A stretch of DNA of 64,000 nucleotides from an uncultured Prevotellaceae bacterium (GCA_900315455.1 OMZE01000014.1:1-64000), one strand, 5' to 3'; positions 1 to 7,417 are shown, counted from the first letter of the stretch. The notes: generated by a model from the letters alone, not told the origin. Numbers and translations are program-made.

Positions 1-372
1 CGTGTAGAGCATTTATGGGTACAGGATGATAGCGTGTTCGTGACTATACAAGATAAAGCAATCTCATCGGAAATCAATGATTCTTCCTCATCCACCTATT
101 CGTTGTATCTCTTTCATCGTCAACGCAATGGGATGGATACGCTTTTGAATAGAGCGGACACACTGCAGTTGGCAGAAACTCTACGAAGCCGAAATCTGGA
201 TGCAAAAACTGCTATGACTCCGGATGACTATTTTACTCATGCTCAAAGGGAGGCTCACAAAATAGAGAGCCCGCTTCGACATACGATCACAATCGTGACA
301 TTATTGGCTTTGTGGGCTTTACTCATTCGGTTCATCAAGAAAAAGAGTGTAAAGCATAATGGCAAATCATAA
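1..372 (+). CDS. C-terminal part of an unknown membrane-anchored protein (5' end outside window)
   Basis: The reading frame is open from base 1, so the gene starts before the window; a GTG at 34 is unlikely to be the true start. About 123 residues are visible. A single hydrophobic stretch lies near the C-terminus (containing TIVTLLALWALLIRF), followed by a short Lys-rich tail, which suggests one C-terminal membrane anchor with a cytoplasmic basic end. I do not recognise a family. A second small membrane protein begins 12 bases after the stop, so the two are probably co-transcribed. AT-rich composition differs from the core genes right of 26.6 kb. Confidence 0.6.
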   Translation, partial: RVEHLWVQDDSVFVTIQDKAISSEINDSSSSTYSLYLFHRQRNGMDTLLNRADTLQLAETLRSRNLDAKTAMTPDDYFTHAQREAHKIESPLRHTITIVTLLALWALLIRFIKKKSVKHNGKS

Positions 373-384
373 TTCGCAATCCAA

Positions 385-501
385 ATGAAGAAATTGTTGC
401 TATTTTTTTTGATTGTTGTAGCAATCATCGGGAGTATCGGATGTTATCTTTACATGAACGATATCATCTATTTTAGCGGTAAAGACGTAAAAGGCATTTA
501 G
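385..501 (+). CDS. Small single-pass membrane peptide, 38 aa
   Basis: The ORF begins MKKLLLFFLIVVAIIGSIG and runs 38 residues with one N-terminal hydrophobic helix that could be a transmembrane segment or a signal sequence; the only Cys lies about residue 20. It follows the preceding gene by 12 bases. Its TAG stop uses the first base of the first copy of the 41-bp direct repeat, so the repeat begins exactly at the gene end. No family is recognised. It is short enough to be missed by standard gene calling. Confidence 0.45.
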   Translation: MKKLLLFFLIVVAIIGSIGCYLYMNDIIYFSGKDVKGI

Positions 502-541
502 CTGTAAATGGTACAGATAGTGAAGCGTTTAAAACAGAATG
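501..541 (+). repeat. 41-bp direct repeat, copy 1
   Basis: Starts GCTGTAAATGGTACAGATAG. It is identical over 41 bases to 907-947 and over 34 bases to 1138-1171. It encodes AVNGTDSEAFKTE in one frame, with a TGA at once afterwards in this copy. In another frame it supplies the start MVQIVKRLKQN of the following ORF. Confidence 0.9.
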
Positions 542-969
542 AACTGAAAGAGTGGTGCGAGAAAGAACTTGGCGATGGTTACACTGTAGAGATTGCCAAC
601 AAGAACAACGCAGGAGATGGGTACGACACAGCCGTAGTGGTGACTAAAAATAACGAAAACGCCACTAAAAGCAGCGTTCCCGAGCTTGGACAGCCCACCC
701 GCAAGGGTGCGTCCATGGCCAATGTCGGTGCAAATGTACAAATAAAAGTTGAAAGAACCAAACGTTTAGAAGAACTTTCTGAAAAAATCGACAAAGAAGG
801 CCGTCTTGGAGCACATCAATTACTCCATGAGATAGACGTTGCATTTGATACTTCTATGACAAAAGAAGAAGGTGCAATAAAATCTACTGAAGAATCTGAG
901 TATTATGCTGTAAATGGTACAGATAGTGAAGCGTTTAAAACAGAATGGGGAACGGATTTTGGCTTATGA
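508..969 (+). CDS. Unknown hydrophilic protein or gene fragment between repeat copies 1 and 2, 153 aa
   Basis: A 153-residue charged, hydrophilic ORF with no membrane segment. Its first 11 residues (MVQIVKRLKQN) are encoded inside repeat copy 1, and its C-terminus (AVNGTDSEAFKTE then WGTDFGL) is encoded by repeat copy 2 in a different frame. The middle, with a helical stretch around LEELSEKIDKEGRLGAHQLL, looks like real coding sequence. The ends look spliced on by recombination at the repeat, so this may be a fragment of a larger mobile-element gene rather than a complete gene. No family is recognised. Confidence 0.4.
   Translation: MVQIVKRLKQNELKEWCEKELGDGYTVEIANKNNAGDGYDTAVVVTKNNENATKSSVPELGQPTRKGASMANVGANVQIKVERTKRLEELSEKIDKEGRLGAHQLLHEIDVAFDTSMTKEEGAIKSTEESEYYAVNGTDSEAFKTEWGTDFGL
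907..947 (+). repeat. 41-bp direct repeat, copy 2
   Basis: Identical to 501-541 over 41 bases. It forms the 3' coding end of the ORF at 508-969 and, in another frame, the 5' end of the ORF at 914-1144, so the two ORFs overlap across the repeat. Confidence 0.9.
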
Positions 970-1144
970 TGAAAATATAACCCCTGAACAGGAGGCAATT
1001 CTGCGCGGACACAATTTCCGCGAATATCCAACCATTCAGGAGTTATCTGAAGGCAAAGATAGCAATTCTTCTTCAAACTTCCAAGCAAATGCCGAAGAAA
1101 ATTCATCTGCAACCACAAAAAACAACCAGGCCAATTCGCTGTAA
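914..1144 (+). CDS. Unknown protein or fragment between repeat copies 2 and 3, 76 aa
   Basis: The 76-residue ORF starts with the repeat-encoded MVQIVKRLKQN and continues with unrelated sequence (ILAYDENITPEQEAILRGHN), then a Ser/Asn-rich tail. Its stop lies inside repeat copy 3. Like its neighbour it has a repeat-derived N-terminus joined to a different body, the pattern expected of swapped or deleted cassettes. No family is recognised, and translation from this start is uncertain because the repeat also encodes a peptide in another frame. Confidence 0.35.
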   Translation: MVQIVKRLKQNGERILAYDENITPEQEAILRGHNFREYPTIQELSEGKDSNSSSNFQANAEENSSATTKNNQANSL

Positions 1145-1171
1145 ATGGTACAGATAGTGAAGCGTTTAAAA
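1138..1171 (+). repeat. 34-bp direct repeat, copy 3
   Basis: Matches the first 34 bases of the copies at 501 and 907, then diverges. In the AVNGTDSEAFK frame this copy continues as an open frame of about 38 codons (NIIKAYYSRYCQREPNK and onward) before a stop, a tail different from those at the other two copies. Confidence 0.85.
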
Positions 1172-1226
1172 ACATAATAAAGGCATATTATTCACGTTAT
1201 TGTCAGCGAGAACCAAACAAAATAAT

Positions 1227-1379
1227 ATGGCTGGCATTAAACCCACATTGGGAGATTTAACCAATTCCATCAACAAATACATCAGCCTCATTCCGATGTG
1301 TTTTGTAAGTTGGTTCGTCTGGCTAATGAAAGATGACCCTTTCTTTGCCGGCTTGCTTTTCATATTTGGATGTTGGTAA
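1227..1379 (+). CDS. Small membrane protein, 50 aa
   Basis: Begins MAGIKPTLGDLTNSINKYIS and has two hydrophobic stretches (around ISLIPMCFVSWFVWL and FFAGLLFIFGCW), consistent with two membrane passes. The last base of its TAA stop is the first base of the ATG at 1379, a TAATG junction typical of translational coupling with the next gene. No family is recognised; the coupling supports it as a real gene. Confidence 0.5.
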   Translation: MAGIKPTLGDLTNSINKYISLIPMCFVSWFVWLMKDDPFFAGLLFIFGCW

Positions 1380-2035
1380 TGGTGTTCCTGCAATCTTTTT
1401 GGACAAAAGGATTTCTATGGAAAATCTATTTGATATGGGGATGTGTCATCATCATATTGGTAGGGGCATACTTTATTTCGCCCGCAAAATTCGGCAATAA
1501 ATGTAACCCTGACATCATGGCAGAACATTATGACAACAACAAGTCTGAATTACAAGAACTAATAAACTACACGAACCATAGCCTTGACAAAGGGGCAGAA
1601 ATGCGACTTGAATTTGGACATGGTGGAATCTCGATTTTCCATGTAAAGAGGAATGATTCGATATGGTCGTGTAATTGGGACGTCTCTTCAGATGAAAAAA
1701 TCGACTCCTTGATGCAAGTCGTGGGATTGGACCATGAGGAACTCAAGAATATCCGACGAAAACTGAGAAAACTGGGTTGCATCTCTATTAAGACTGCAAC
1801 CACGCATTCAGATTATGCAGACATCGGTTTCCGAAGAGTGGGTTTGGGTATGTATTCCTATCGTATCTATAACCATCCTATGAACGCGGAGGAGAAAAAG
1901 GAATATCTTGAGGATCCGATGTTCATTCCTTATACTGATAGAGTCGTACTCGAATATGGCGGAGGTGCCATCGGCCCTCAAACATTCGGTGAAGAAATCA
2001 AGGAAGAGTTTATGAAAAAACATCCTTTGAAGTAA
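1379..2035 (+). CDS. Unknown membrane-anchored protein, 218 aa
   Basis: The start at 1379 is preferred over an in-frame ATG at 1370 because it overlaps the previous stop (TAATG). One N-terminal transmembrane helix (around IYLIWGCVIIILVGAYFIS) precedes a soluble domain of about 170 residues containing the motifs DSIWSCNWDVSSDEK and YTDRVVLEYGGG. The plan (short cytoplasmic end, one helix, exported domain), together with the small neighbours, resembles membrane-bound immunity or accessory proteins of bacterial antagonism islands, but that is only an inference from architecture. A strong hairpin follows about 110 bases after the stop. Confidence 0.6.
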   Translation: MVFLQSFWTKGFLWKIYLIWGCVIIILVGAYFISPAKFGNKCNPDIMAEHYDNNKSELQELINYTNHSLDKGAEMRLEFGHGGISIFHVKRNDSIWSCNWDVSSDEKIDSLMQVVGLDHEELKNIRRKLRKLGCISIKTATTHSDYADIGFRRVGLGMYSYRIYNHPMNAEEKKEYLEDPMFIPYTDRVVLEYGGGAIGPQTFGEEIKEEFMKKHPLK

Positions 2036-2146
2036 GCAGAATAACATACCGATAAGAGCGAAAATGACCATACCCATCGAATTCAGAACGGAGTGAGAGG
2101 TTATTTACAACTCGGGAAAAAGTCGGGAATTATAGGAATACAAAAA

Positions 2147-2185
2147 ATCGCCAAGTACTGAAATTCAGCGACTTGGCGATTTTTT
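2147..2185. terminator. Bidirectional intrinsic terminator beside attL
   Basis: Perfect 10-bp arms ATCGCCAAGT (2147-2156) and ACTTGGCGAT (2171-2180), with five T after and five A before the stem. It ends the 1379-2035 transcription unit and also shields against transcription leaving the element. Confidence 0.85.
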
Positions 2186-2187
2186 GT

Positions 2188-2202
2188 GTTGGGGTACTCG
2201 GA
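2188..2202. other. attL candidate (15-bp core)
   Basis: GTTGGGGTACTCGGA, identical to 26441-26455; the sequences diverge at once on both sides. It is a copy of the tRNA-Gln 3' end (acceptor strand plus part of the T arm). Confidence 0.88.
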
Positions 2203-2350
2203 GTTTAATTGTAAAAATCAAACAAAACTTACGAGTTTCAAAGAGTCAACAAGTCTTTATTTATCAATGTATCTGAGCATTGTGAGATTGCAAACAATTT
2301 GAATAAGCCTCATAAAATTTGACGTATGACGATAAAAAGACGATAAAAAA

Positions 2351-2383
2351 TTTGGAGGATTTGTGTTTTTTATTGTATATTTG
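2351..2383 (+). promoter_or_regulatory. Promoter of the integrase gene
   Basis: A -7 box TATATTTG (2376-2383) matches the Bacteroidota consensus TAnnTTTG, with TTTG at 2351-2354, 21 bp upstream, as a -33 element. It lies 28 bp before the integrase ATG. Confidence 0.65.
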
Positions 2384-2410
2384 CATCAGTCTTATTTTTA
2401 ATTACAAATT

Positions 2411-3940
2411 ATGGCAACAATCGAATTGAGGCTTTCTGCGAAAGTCCAAAGGGAAACTGGTAGGCATGAAGTGCTTATACGTTTCCAAGAAGGCAAACGT
2501 TTCTGCCTTTACGCAAAGAGTGGGATATTTATCTCACCAGATTATTTTGAGTATTACATTGACCGAGGAAAAACCGAGGCTAACAATGTAAGAGTTCCAT
2601 CCAAGTTAATCACTGCAACTAAGAAGAAAGCGGAAAGCAAAGGATATGTCCTGCTTAACCGTGGTATCATCTGTGTCAGCAATCATCGAGTGGAGACCCC
2701 GGAAGTGAAATGGCACAAGCAACAGGCGACGCAAATAGAACAACTATCCAAAAAGATAGCTGAATCGTATGAAAAAGAGCGCGGTCACGTCGAGAACATC
2801 AAAGATGATTGGCTGAAAAACATTGTCGAGTCATTCCACAATCCTGAAGTGTGCCAGAATAAGGAAAGGACTATTTACGAGTTGGCAGAAGCCTACATCA
2901 AGAGAAAAGAACTGTCTGAGTCACACGCAAGAGTGTATCACGTTTTGATTCGTGCCATGTCCCGCTATGAGGGTTTCATCCGTGGGACTAATAGAAACAG
3001 GAAGAAATGGGCGTGGGACATCAACTTAGTAACCCGTGAAGACATTGAAGACTTCACAGACTATCTACGAAAAGAAAGCATTCTGGTTGAGAGATACCCG
3101 AAACTCTTCAACAAACTACTTAGTGAATACCCAAACAGCGTAAAACCTGGACACAAAAAAATCGAAGTACGCGGTGGCAATACTATCATAAAAATGCGGA
3201 CACGGTTGAAGTCCTTGTTCCTCTGGTTTTTTGAAATGGGCTACACCACCAACAGACCTTTCGACGGCATTAAGATAGGAGCGGAAAAGGTGGGAACGCC
3301 CTACTATATCACCATCGAGGAAAGGAACACCATTGCCGAAGCAAATCTACATGCCAAATGGGAAAACATGACCGCAGAAGAGAGGAAACCAGCCAAAATG
3401 CCATTAAAAACATTGTTGGAACAAAGGGACATCTTCGTCTTCCAATGCCTTGTAGGATGTCGTGTTGGCGACTTATTGCGACTCACGGAAGATAACATTC
3501 ATGGCAAGATGCTGATATATACTCCTCACAAGACAAAAGACGATGGGGACATTTCATTTCAAGCAAAAGTTCCTCTTCATCAAAAGGCTCTTGATATAAT
3601 CGAAAAATACCGTGGGGCAGACATCAAGGGACGAATTCTTCCGTTCATCACAGCACAAAGGTATAATGATGCTATCAAGGTCATTTTCACAATGGCCGGG
3701 ATAACACGGAAAGTTGAAGTAAGGAATCCCAAGACAGGTGAGACGGAATTTAAGCCAATAAACGAGATTGCATCATCACATCTGGCTCGCCGAACCTTTG
3801 TCGGCAACGCATACTTCAAGGTGAGTGACCCAAACATCATCGGCAAAATGAGTGGTCACGTAGAGGGTTCAAAAGCATTCAGACGTTATCGGAACATCGA
3901 GGACGAGACTCTAATCAATGTAATCAATCTTATTGGATAA
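2411..3940 (+). CDS. Tyrosine recombinase (site-specific integrase), 509 aa
   Basis: Catalyses integration and excision between the tRNA-Gln attachment sites. The C-terminal catalytic domain shows the family residues: Arg in CRVGDLLRL (about residue 348), the HxxR box HLARRTF (about 457), the second His in MSGHVEG and the nucleophilic Tyr in FRRYRNI near residue 491. An N-terminal arm-binding-like domain (about 1-60) and a core-binding helical domain (about 150-290) precede it. The length is long for the family, as is common in Bacteroidota elements. It sits just inside attL with its own promoter, and the next gene follows after 12 bases. The catalytic residues look intact, so it may be active. 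Confidence 0.93.
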   Translation: MATIELRLSAKVQRETGRHEVLIRFQEGKRFCLYAKSGIFISPDYFEYYIDRGKTEANNVRVPSKLITATKKKAESKGYVLLNRGIICVSNHRVETPEVKWHKQQATQIEQLSKKIAESYEKERGHVENIKDDWLKNIVESFHNPEVCQNKERTIYELAEAYIKRKELSESHARVYHVLIRAMSRYEGFIRGTNRNRKKWAWDINLVTREDIEDFTDYLRKESILVERYPKLFNKLLSEYPNSVKPGHKKIEVRGGNTIIKMRTRLKSLFLWFFEMGYTTNRPFDGIKIGAEKVGTPYYITIEERNTIAEANLHAKWENMTAEERKPAKMPLKTLLEQRDIFVFQCLVGCRVGDLLRLTEDNIHGKMLIYTPHKTKDDGDISFQAKVPLHQKALDIIEKYRGADIKGRILPFITAQRYNDAIKVIFTMAGITRKVEVRNPKTGETEFKPINEIASSHLARRTFVGNAYFKVSDPNIIGKMSGHVEGSKAFRRYRNIEDETLINVINLIG

Positions 3941-3952
3941 GGAGGAGTTGCG

Positions 3953-4732
3953 ATGAAATGGGACAAAACGAAAAAAATGACTGACAGTATAGGGAAATTG
4001 GCGATGTTGTACGCCAAATATCAGCGTTTTAAAGTAGACAAGAAGAAACTAAAGCCAATGTATGACATGGTAAATAATGATGACTTGGATTCTGCGAGAG
4101 AACTGCTTGACAATATTGATGTTAACAGCATCGTTGAAGAGTTAGAAGGATATATGAGCCTCGACAAGAAACATAACGAAGCAGCATATAACATCTGGAA
4201 GGCTAAGATGGACAAAGGGCTATGCTGGTTGGAAGTTTTCAAAGAGGTTCCTGTGTTACCATTCGATAATTTGTGTTTCATCTTGAAAAGACATACGAAT
4301 GAACAATGGACTCCAGATGAATTGTGCCGATATATAGCAACAGTCACAAATAGGAAAATAAGAGACTTAAAAGATAGCATGGAAGACCTGACCAAGACGT
4401 ATGGCATTGAAATAGAAACTGAAAATGAGAATACAGCCTCTGCCAACAAAGCGAATAGACGTACAGGCAAATTCATTGACATCATTCAATATTCTGACAA
4501 AACAAAATTCTTAATCCGATTGCATGAACTAATTGACAGAAAAGGCGGTGCTGATGTTGGTTGTGTTATACTACGGGCATTGCAGATGAACTACATTACG
4601 AGAAAGCCAACTCAAAAAGAGTTTACTTCAGAGTTCAAGATAGTAGGTTGTTGGTCTGCCGTTCACAACTATATGGACGAAAACAATCAAAATGCACTTG
4701 ACCGGGCAAATAAGATAGTTTTTTTCGACTGA
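3953..4732 (+). CDS. Unknown element protein downstream of the integrase, 259 aa
   Basis: A mostly helical, Lys-rich soluble protein starting MKWDKTKKMTDSIGKLAML. Two predicted helical regions (about 1-130 and 185-259) flank a low-complexity linker around residue 160 (NENTASANKANRRTG). The C-terminal part (RKPTQKEFTSEFKIVG) could be a winged-helix-like segment, but I cannot assign a family. It starts 12 bases after the integrase stop, so it is probably co-transcribed and may help recombination or its control. A hairpin follows it. Confidence 0.75.
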   Translation: MKWDKTKKMTDSIGKLAMLYAKYQRFKVDKKKLKPMYDMVNNDDLDSARELLDNIDVNSIVEELEGYMSLDKKHNEAAYNIWKAKMDKGLCWLEVFKEVPVLPFDNLCFILKRHTNEQWTPDELCRYIATVTNRKIRDLKDSMEDLTKTYGIEIETENENTASANKANRRTGKFIDIIQYSDKTKFLIRLHELIDRKGGADVGCVILRALQMNYITRKPTQKEFTSEFKIVGCWSAVHNYMDENNQNALDRANKIVFFD

Positions 4733-4753
4733 AATACCATAAAAAATGAATGT

Positions 4754-4789
4754 AGGTGTATGTGAGTGTATAAAAACTTGCATACACCT
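4754..4789. terminator. Hairpin, possible terminator of the integrase operon
   Basis: Perfect 9-bp arms AGGTGTATG (4754-4762) and CATACACCT (4781-4789), followed by the T-rich CTCTTTCGTTTTG. The T tract is interrupted, so termination strength is uncertain. Confidence 0.55.
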
Positions 4790-4900
4790 CTTTCGTTTTG
4801 ATACGCTTTGATTTCGTCGTAACTTCGCACCGTCAATCAATGCTAACACACATCGAGCGACCAACCATGAGTGACCGAGAGTGTTTAAGATATTAGCGGA

Positions 4901-5209
4901 ATGGTACAATACAAGATGATAACTGATATTATCAATCAAAAAGAAAACGTTTTATTGATTGTCAGCCTGAACGACCTCAAAGAAGTAGTACGTCAAATCT
5001 ATGATGAACGTGACGCTGAGATCAAGGCCATGGCAGACAACCAGCATGACAATGAACTCTTATCTGCTGATTATACGGCATCCATATTGGGTGTGAAGAA
5101 AAACTCACTCTGGCGATGGTCTAAAAGTGGATATATTACACCCGTTAAGATAGGTCGCAAATGCTACTATAAGAAAGCTGACATTGACAAGATTCAAGGA
5201 AACAAGTAA
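4901..5209 (+). CDS. Excisionase-like HTH_17 DNA-binding protein, 102 aa
   Basis: The C-terminal half (about 50-100) fits the MerR/excisionase-type helix-turn-helix used by Bacteroidota elements: LLSADYTASILGVKKNSLWRW as recognition helices, then the wing GRKCYYKKADIDKI. The N-terminal half is acidic and probably helical (NDLKEVVRQIYDERDAEIK), similar to the arrangement in element-borne HTH_17 proteins. The start could also be the in-frame ATG at 4916. Its place near the integrase suggests a role in directing excision; this is inferred from family and position. Confidence 0.8.
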   Translation: MVQYKMITDIINQKENVLLIVSLNDLKEVVRQIYDERDAEIKAMADNQHDNELLSADYTASILGVKKNSLWRWSKSGYITPVKIGRKCYYKKADIDKIQGNK

Positions 5210-5214
5210 TTAAA

Positions 5215-5361
5215 ATGAAGTGTCTGGATTGCTCGTATATGGCTTGTAAGGTGTTCTATCTTAAGTCTGACAGATGGGAAGGATTGTGTGTAAATCCAAT
5301 CTGTGAAAAGTACCAAAGCAAAGTGTATGGCGATTCAAGTTGCTCTACAATAAACTTTTAG
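5215..5361 (+). CDS. Small Cys-rich protein, 48 aa, possible zinc knuckle
   Basis: Encodes MKCLDCSYMACKVFYL and onward, with six Cys (about residues 3, 6, 11, 25, 30 and 43). The CxxC pair followed by further Cys suggests a zinc-binding fold. It starts 5 bases after the HTH stop and ends 3 bases before the next ATG, so it is tightly packed in an operon, which supports its reality. No family is recognised. Confidence 0.55.
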   Translation: MKCLDCSYMACKVFYLKSDRWEGLCVNPICEKYQSKVYGDSSCSTINF

Positions 5362-5364
5362 CAA

Positions 5365-5967
5365 ATGGAACATTCAATAGAATTTCGGAGAGAAATTAAG
5401 AAACTCAATGTGGAAGCATCAATGCTTGCTTTCGCTGATCTTATGGCAGTCGGCTATAAAGACATAGACGCATTCAAGCTCTGCTTCCCGGAATACATGA
5501 AATACCCGGAAAAGCAGCAAAAAACGATTAAGGACAAAATGCTTGAAAGTGCAAAGTTCAGAAAATTACTCGCAGCCAGGAAGAGTAGAATCGAGGAAAA
5601 AGCCATACCAGTAGAACTTGAAGAGGTGAAACTGATTGAAGGTGATGAGGTGGCAAAGGAAATACTTCGGTCTGCCAAATTGGCTCCATTGGGTTCAAAG
5701 GAACGGGCCGATTTGTTTTTAAGGTATGACGAAATAAGACAAAGGAACAACGTCATGCCTGAATCAGACGAGACCGATAACATCAACTTCTTCTTCCCAC
5801 TCAAATGCAACCAATGCCCGCTTTACGCAAAATTAGAGGAAATGATGAAAGATGATGGAGAATCTATAAGACCCGCAGAAATGAATGCAATCATTCGGAA
5901 AGCCGTGGAAAAGGCACACACCAATATAAAGGAAGCATACAATAATCTTCATGGCAGAATAGAATAG
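5365..5967 (+). CDS. Possible terminase small-subunit-like protein, 200 aa
   Basis: The N-terminal region has an HTH-like pattern (FADLMAVGYKDIDAFKLCF, about residues 22-40) resembling the DNA-binding start of many phage terminase small subunits. A charged helical middle follows, with KLAPLGSKERADLFLRYDEI around residue 110, then a CNQCPLYAKLEEMM segment. Small terminase proteins recognise the packaging site and partner with a large terminase ATPase. No large terminase is present here, so if the call is right the protein could work with a helper phage's enzyme. The assignment rests on pattern only; a generic DNA-binding protein is the alternative. Confidence 0.4.
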   Translation: MEHSIEFRREIKKLNVEASMLAFADLMAVGYKDIDAFKLCFPEYMKYPEKQQKTIKDKMLESAKFRKLLAARKSRIEEKAIPVELEEVKLIEGDEVAKEILRSAKLAPLGSKERADLFLRYDEIRQRNNVMPESDETDNINFFFPLKCNQCPLYAKLEEMMKDDGESIRPAEMNAIIRKAVEKAHTNIKEAYNNLHGRIE

Positions 5968-6000
5968 CAAGTGACTAAAAATGGCTATACATAATTAAGT

Positions 6001-6036
6001 AAAAAAAGCGAGGCTACCCTCACAGGCGGTCTCGCT
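6001..6036 (-). terminator. Terminator of the XRE repressor gene
   Basis: Arms AGCGAG (6007-6012) and CTCGCT (6031-6036) with further partial pairing inside; a seven-A run at 6001-6007 becomes the U tract on the minus strand. It lies about 60 bases past the repressor stop. Confidence 0.75.
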
Positions 6037-6095
6037 CAATAACACTTAAAATTTTTTCGGCAGCGACAGTTACCATCGCTACCTTGCAAGCCTTG

Positions 6096-6383
6096 TTAAG
6101 ACTTGTTTTTCTTTTCCTTATCTTTATTTACAGGTTTTACTTCTATTTGGAAGGTTGAACCGCAATTTGGACAATGAACCGTAACTGTATTAGACCTATC
6201 ACCTTCTTCATCAGCCAGTAGTTCATTCAGTGAACAGCCAATAGCACCAGCAATCTCTTTCAATTTTGAAAGAGATGGATTTCCGCTGGCAACCTTGGAA
6301 AGTGTACCAAGTGTTACTCCCATTCTTTTTGCAACCTCGGTCATAGTTATGTTATTGTTTTTGCAGATTTTTTTTAATTCCAT
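6096..6383 (-). CDS. XRE-family repressor with C-terminal zinc-ribbon-like motif, 95 aa
   Basis: The N-terminal Cro/CI-type HTH spans about residues 1-60 (ITMTEVAKRMGVTLGTLSKV as the helix-turn-helix). A CPNCGSTFQIEV motif near residue 72 offers one CxxC half of a zinc site, and the tail is Lys-rich. It is transcribed divergently from the 6626-7719 operon. Three copies of one 16-bp operator-like sequence lie in the intergenic region, one directly in front of its own start, so it probably represses both itself and the divergent operon as a lysogeny-type switch. Regulation is inferred from operator placement. Confidence 0.88.
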   Translation of the reverse strand: MELKKICKNNNITMTEVAKRMGVTLGTLSKVASGNPSLSKLKEIAGAIGCSLNELLADEEGDRSNTVTVHCPNCGSTFQIEVKPVNKDKEKKNKS

Positions 6384-6390
6384 ATCATTG

Positions 6391-6578
6391 TTTGATTAAA
6401 TTCAAATAATTCAGCCACAAATTTAATTCATTTTTTGCAAACATCAAATATAAACAAGCAATATATTCAAACTTTTTAAAACAAATTAAATATTCTATTC
6501 AAAGTTGTTAACGTGTCTTAAATTTTGAATAAAATCAAATAATTATTTTGGTGTTTTGAATATAATCAAATATCTTTG
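6391..6578. promoter_or_regulatory. Divergent promoters with three repressor operators
   Basis: The 16-bp motif TTTGAATATAATCAAA at 6555-6570 recurs as TTTGAATAAAATCAAA at 6524-6539 (31 bp away, about three helical turns) and inverted at 6391-6406 (TTTGATTAAATTCAAA). The + strand -7 box TATCTTTG (6571-6578) directly abuts the 6555 copy. On the minus strand a -7 box TAAATTTG lies at 6418-6425 in front of the repressor gene. Placement over both promoters fits autoregulation plus repression of the rightward operon. Confidence 0.75.
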
Positions 6579-6625
6579 CAGGCATATTTAAGAAATGTAA
6601 CACATGAACATTAAAATCAGAGATT

Positions 6626-6745
6626 ATGAAAAAGAAAAAAATTATTGAACGTCTTCTTGTCTCTATCAAGATTGACGATGAGAATTGGATTCTCTATGAG
6701 AGTTATTCAAGTAATCTAACTTTAAATGTGGAGGATCTGGCATGA
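6626..6745 (+). CDS. Small unknown protein, 39 aa, first gene of the operator-controlled operon
   Basis: Encodes MKKKKIIERLLVSIKIDDEN and ends VEDLA. Its TGA overlaps the next ATG in an ATGA junction (6742-6745), a sign of translational coupling with the HNH gene. It is the first ORF after the operator-controlled promoter. No family is recognised; it may act mainly as a leader peptide. Confidence 0.5.
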   Translation: MKKKKIIERLLVSIKIDDENWILYESYSSNLTLNVEDLA

Positions 6746-7098
6746 AGATAAAGATTGGAAAGACCTACATTTATATCAGTAAGTGTAGAATGAAACCGCG
6801 AAACCAGTTTGACGATTTACGGAGAAACAAACAGAATAAATTGACCCGGAAGAAGATAAGGATATATGAGAAGAATGATGGCTGTTGTGAATTGTGTAGA
6901 TTAAGATTTCCTTTAAGTGAATTGCAATTACATCATATCAAGCCTGTTCATCTATATCCTAATCTAATATCTGAAGAGAGTAACTTAAGATTACTGTGTG
7001 CTGAATGTCATGTTAAGGTGCATAAAATATCTGCGGAAATCGCTGATGATATGATTTTCAACAATGTCAAGGGATTGTCTAACAATAAAAAAATATAG
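6742..7098 (+). CDS. HNH endonuclease, 118 aa
   Basis: Shows a complete HNH core: CELCRLRF (first Cys pair), LQLHHIKPVHLYP (the catalytic HH), NLRLLCAECHVKVH (Asn, second Cys pair and final His), all within residues 50-98. The N-terminus is basic and likely binds DNA. Stand-alone HNH nucleases of this size occur in phages next to packaging genes and in mobile elements. It overlaps the preceding ORF by 4 bases and is followed after one base by the next ATG, so it belongs to the repressor-controlled operon. It could serve DNA packaging, recombination or interference; the sequence does not decide. Confidence 0.88.
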   Translation: MKIKIGKTYIYISKCRMKPRNQFDDLRRNKQNKLTRKKIRIYEKNDGCCELCRLRFPLSELQLHHIKPVHLYPNLISEESNLRLLCAECHVKVHKISAEIADDMIFNNVKGLSNNKKI

Positions 7099-7099
7099 T

Positions 7100-7417
7100 A
7101 TGAATAAAGTAGAAGTAAGTAATGATGCACTGGACCGCATAAGCAGTCTACGCAATGGAAGTGATATGGAAATGATAAAGTCTGACATAGCCGATTCTCT
7201 TTCCACATTGGCAGAGATGATAAACGCAGGTCGAGACGAAGAGGTTATCAATGTTTGGGCTGATGAATTGCTAAAGGTAATGCACGTTCTTGGTGAGTAC
7301 AATGATTTGGTGAACTCCCTCTGTTATCCTCCAGAATATAAAATTGGAGCATATATGTTTAAAAACAGCAGTAGTATTTCACATCAAAAAGATACAAGAA
7401 AGGAGGTGGCATTATGA
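7100..7417 (+). CDS. Unknown small helical protein, 105 aa
   Basis: The ATG at 7100 is chosen because it sits one base after the HNH stop; an upstream in-frame start at 7064 would overlap the HNH gene. The protein is acidic and helical over residues 1-75 (MIKSDIADSLSTLAEMIN), without membrane segments. Its stop overlaps the next start (ATGA at 7414-7417). No family is recognised. Confidence 0.6.
   Translation: MNKVEVSNDALDRISSLRNGSDMEMIKSDIADSLSTLAEMINAGRDEEVINVWADELLKVMHVLGEYNDLVNSLCYPPEYKIGAYMFKNSSSISHQKDTRKEVAL

Noticed and set aside
1379-2035. Type VI secretion immunity gene
   Set aside because: Only the membrane-anchor plan and context suggest it; no family match can be claimed.
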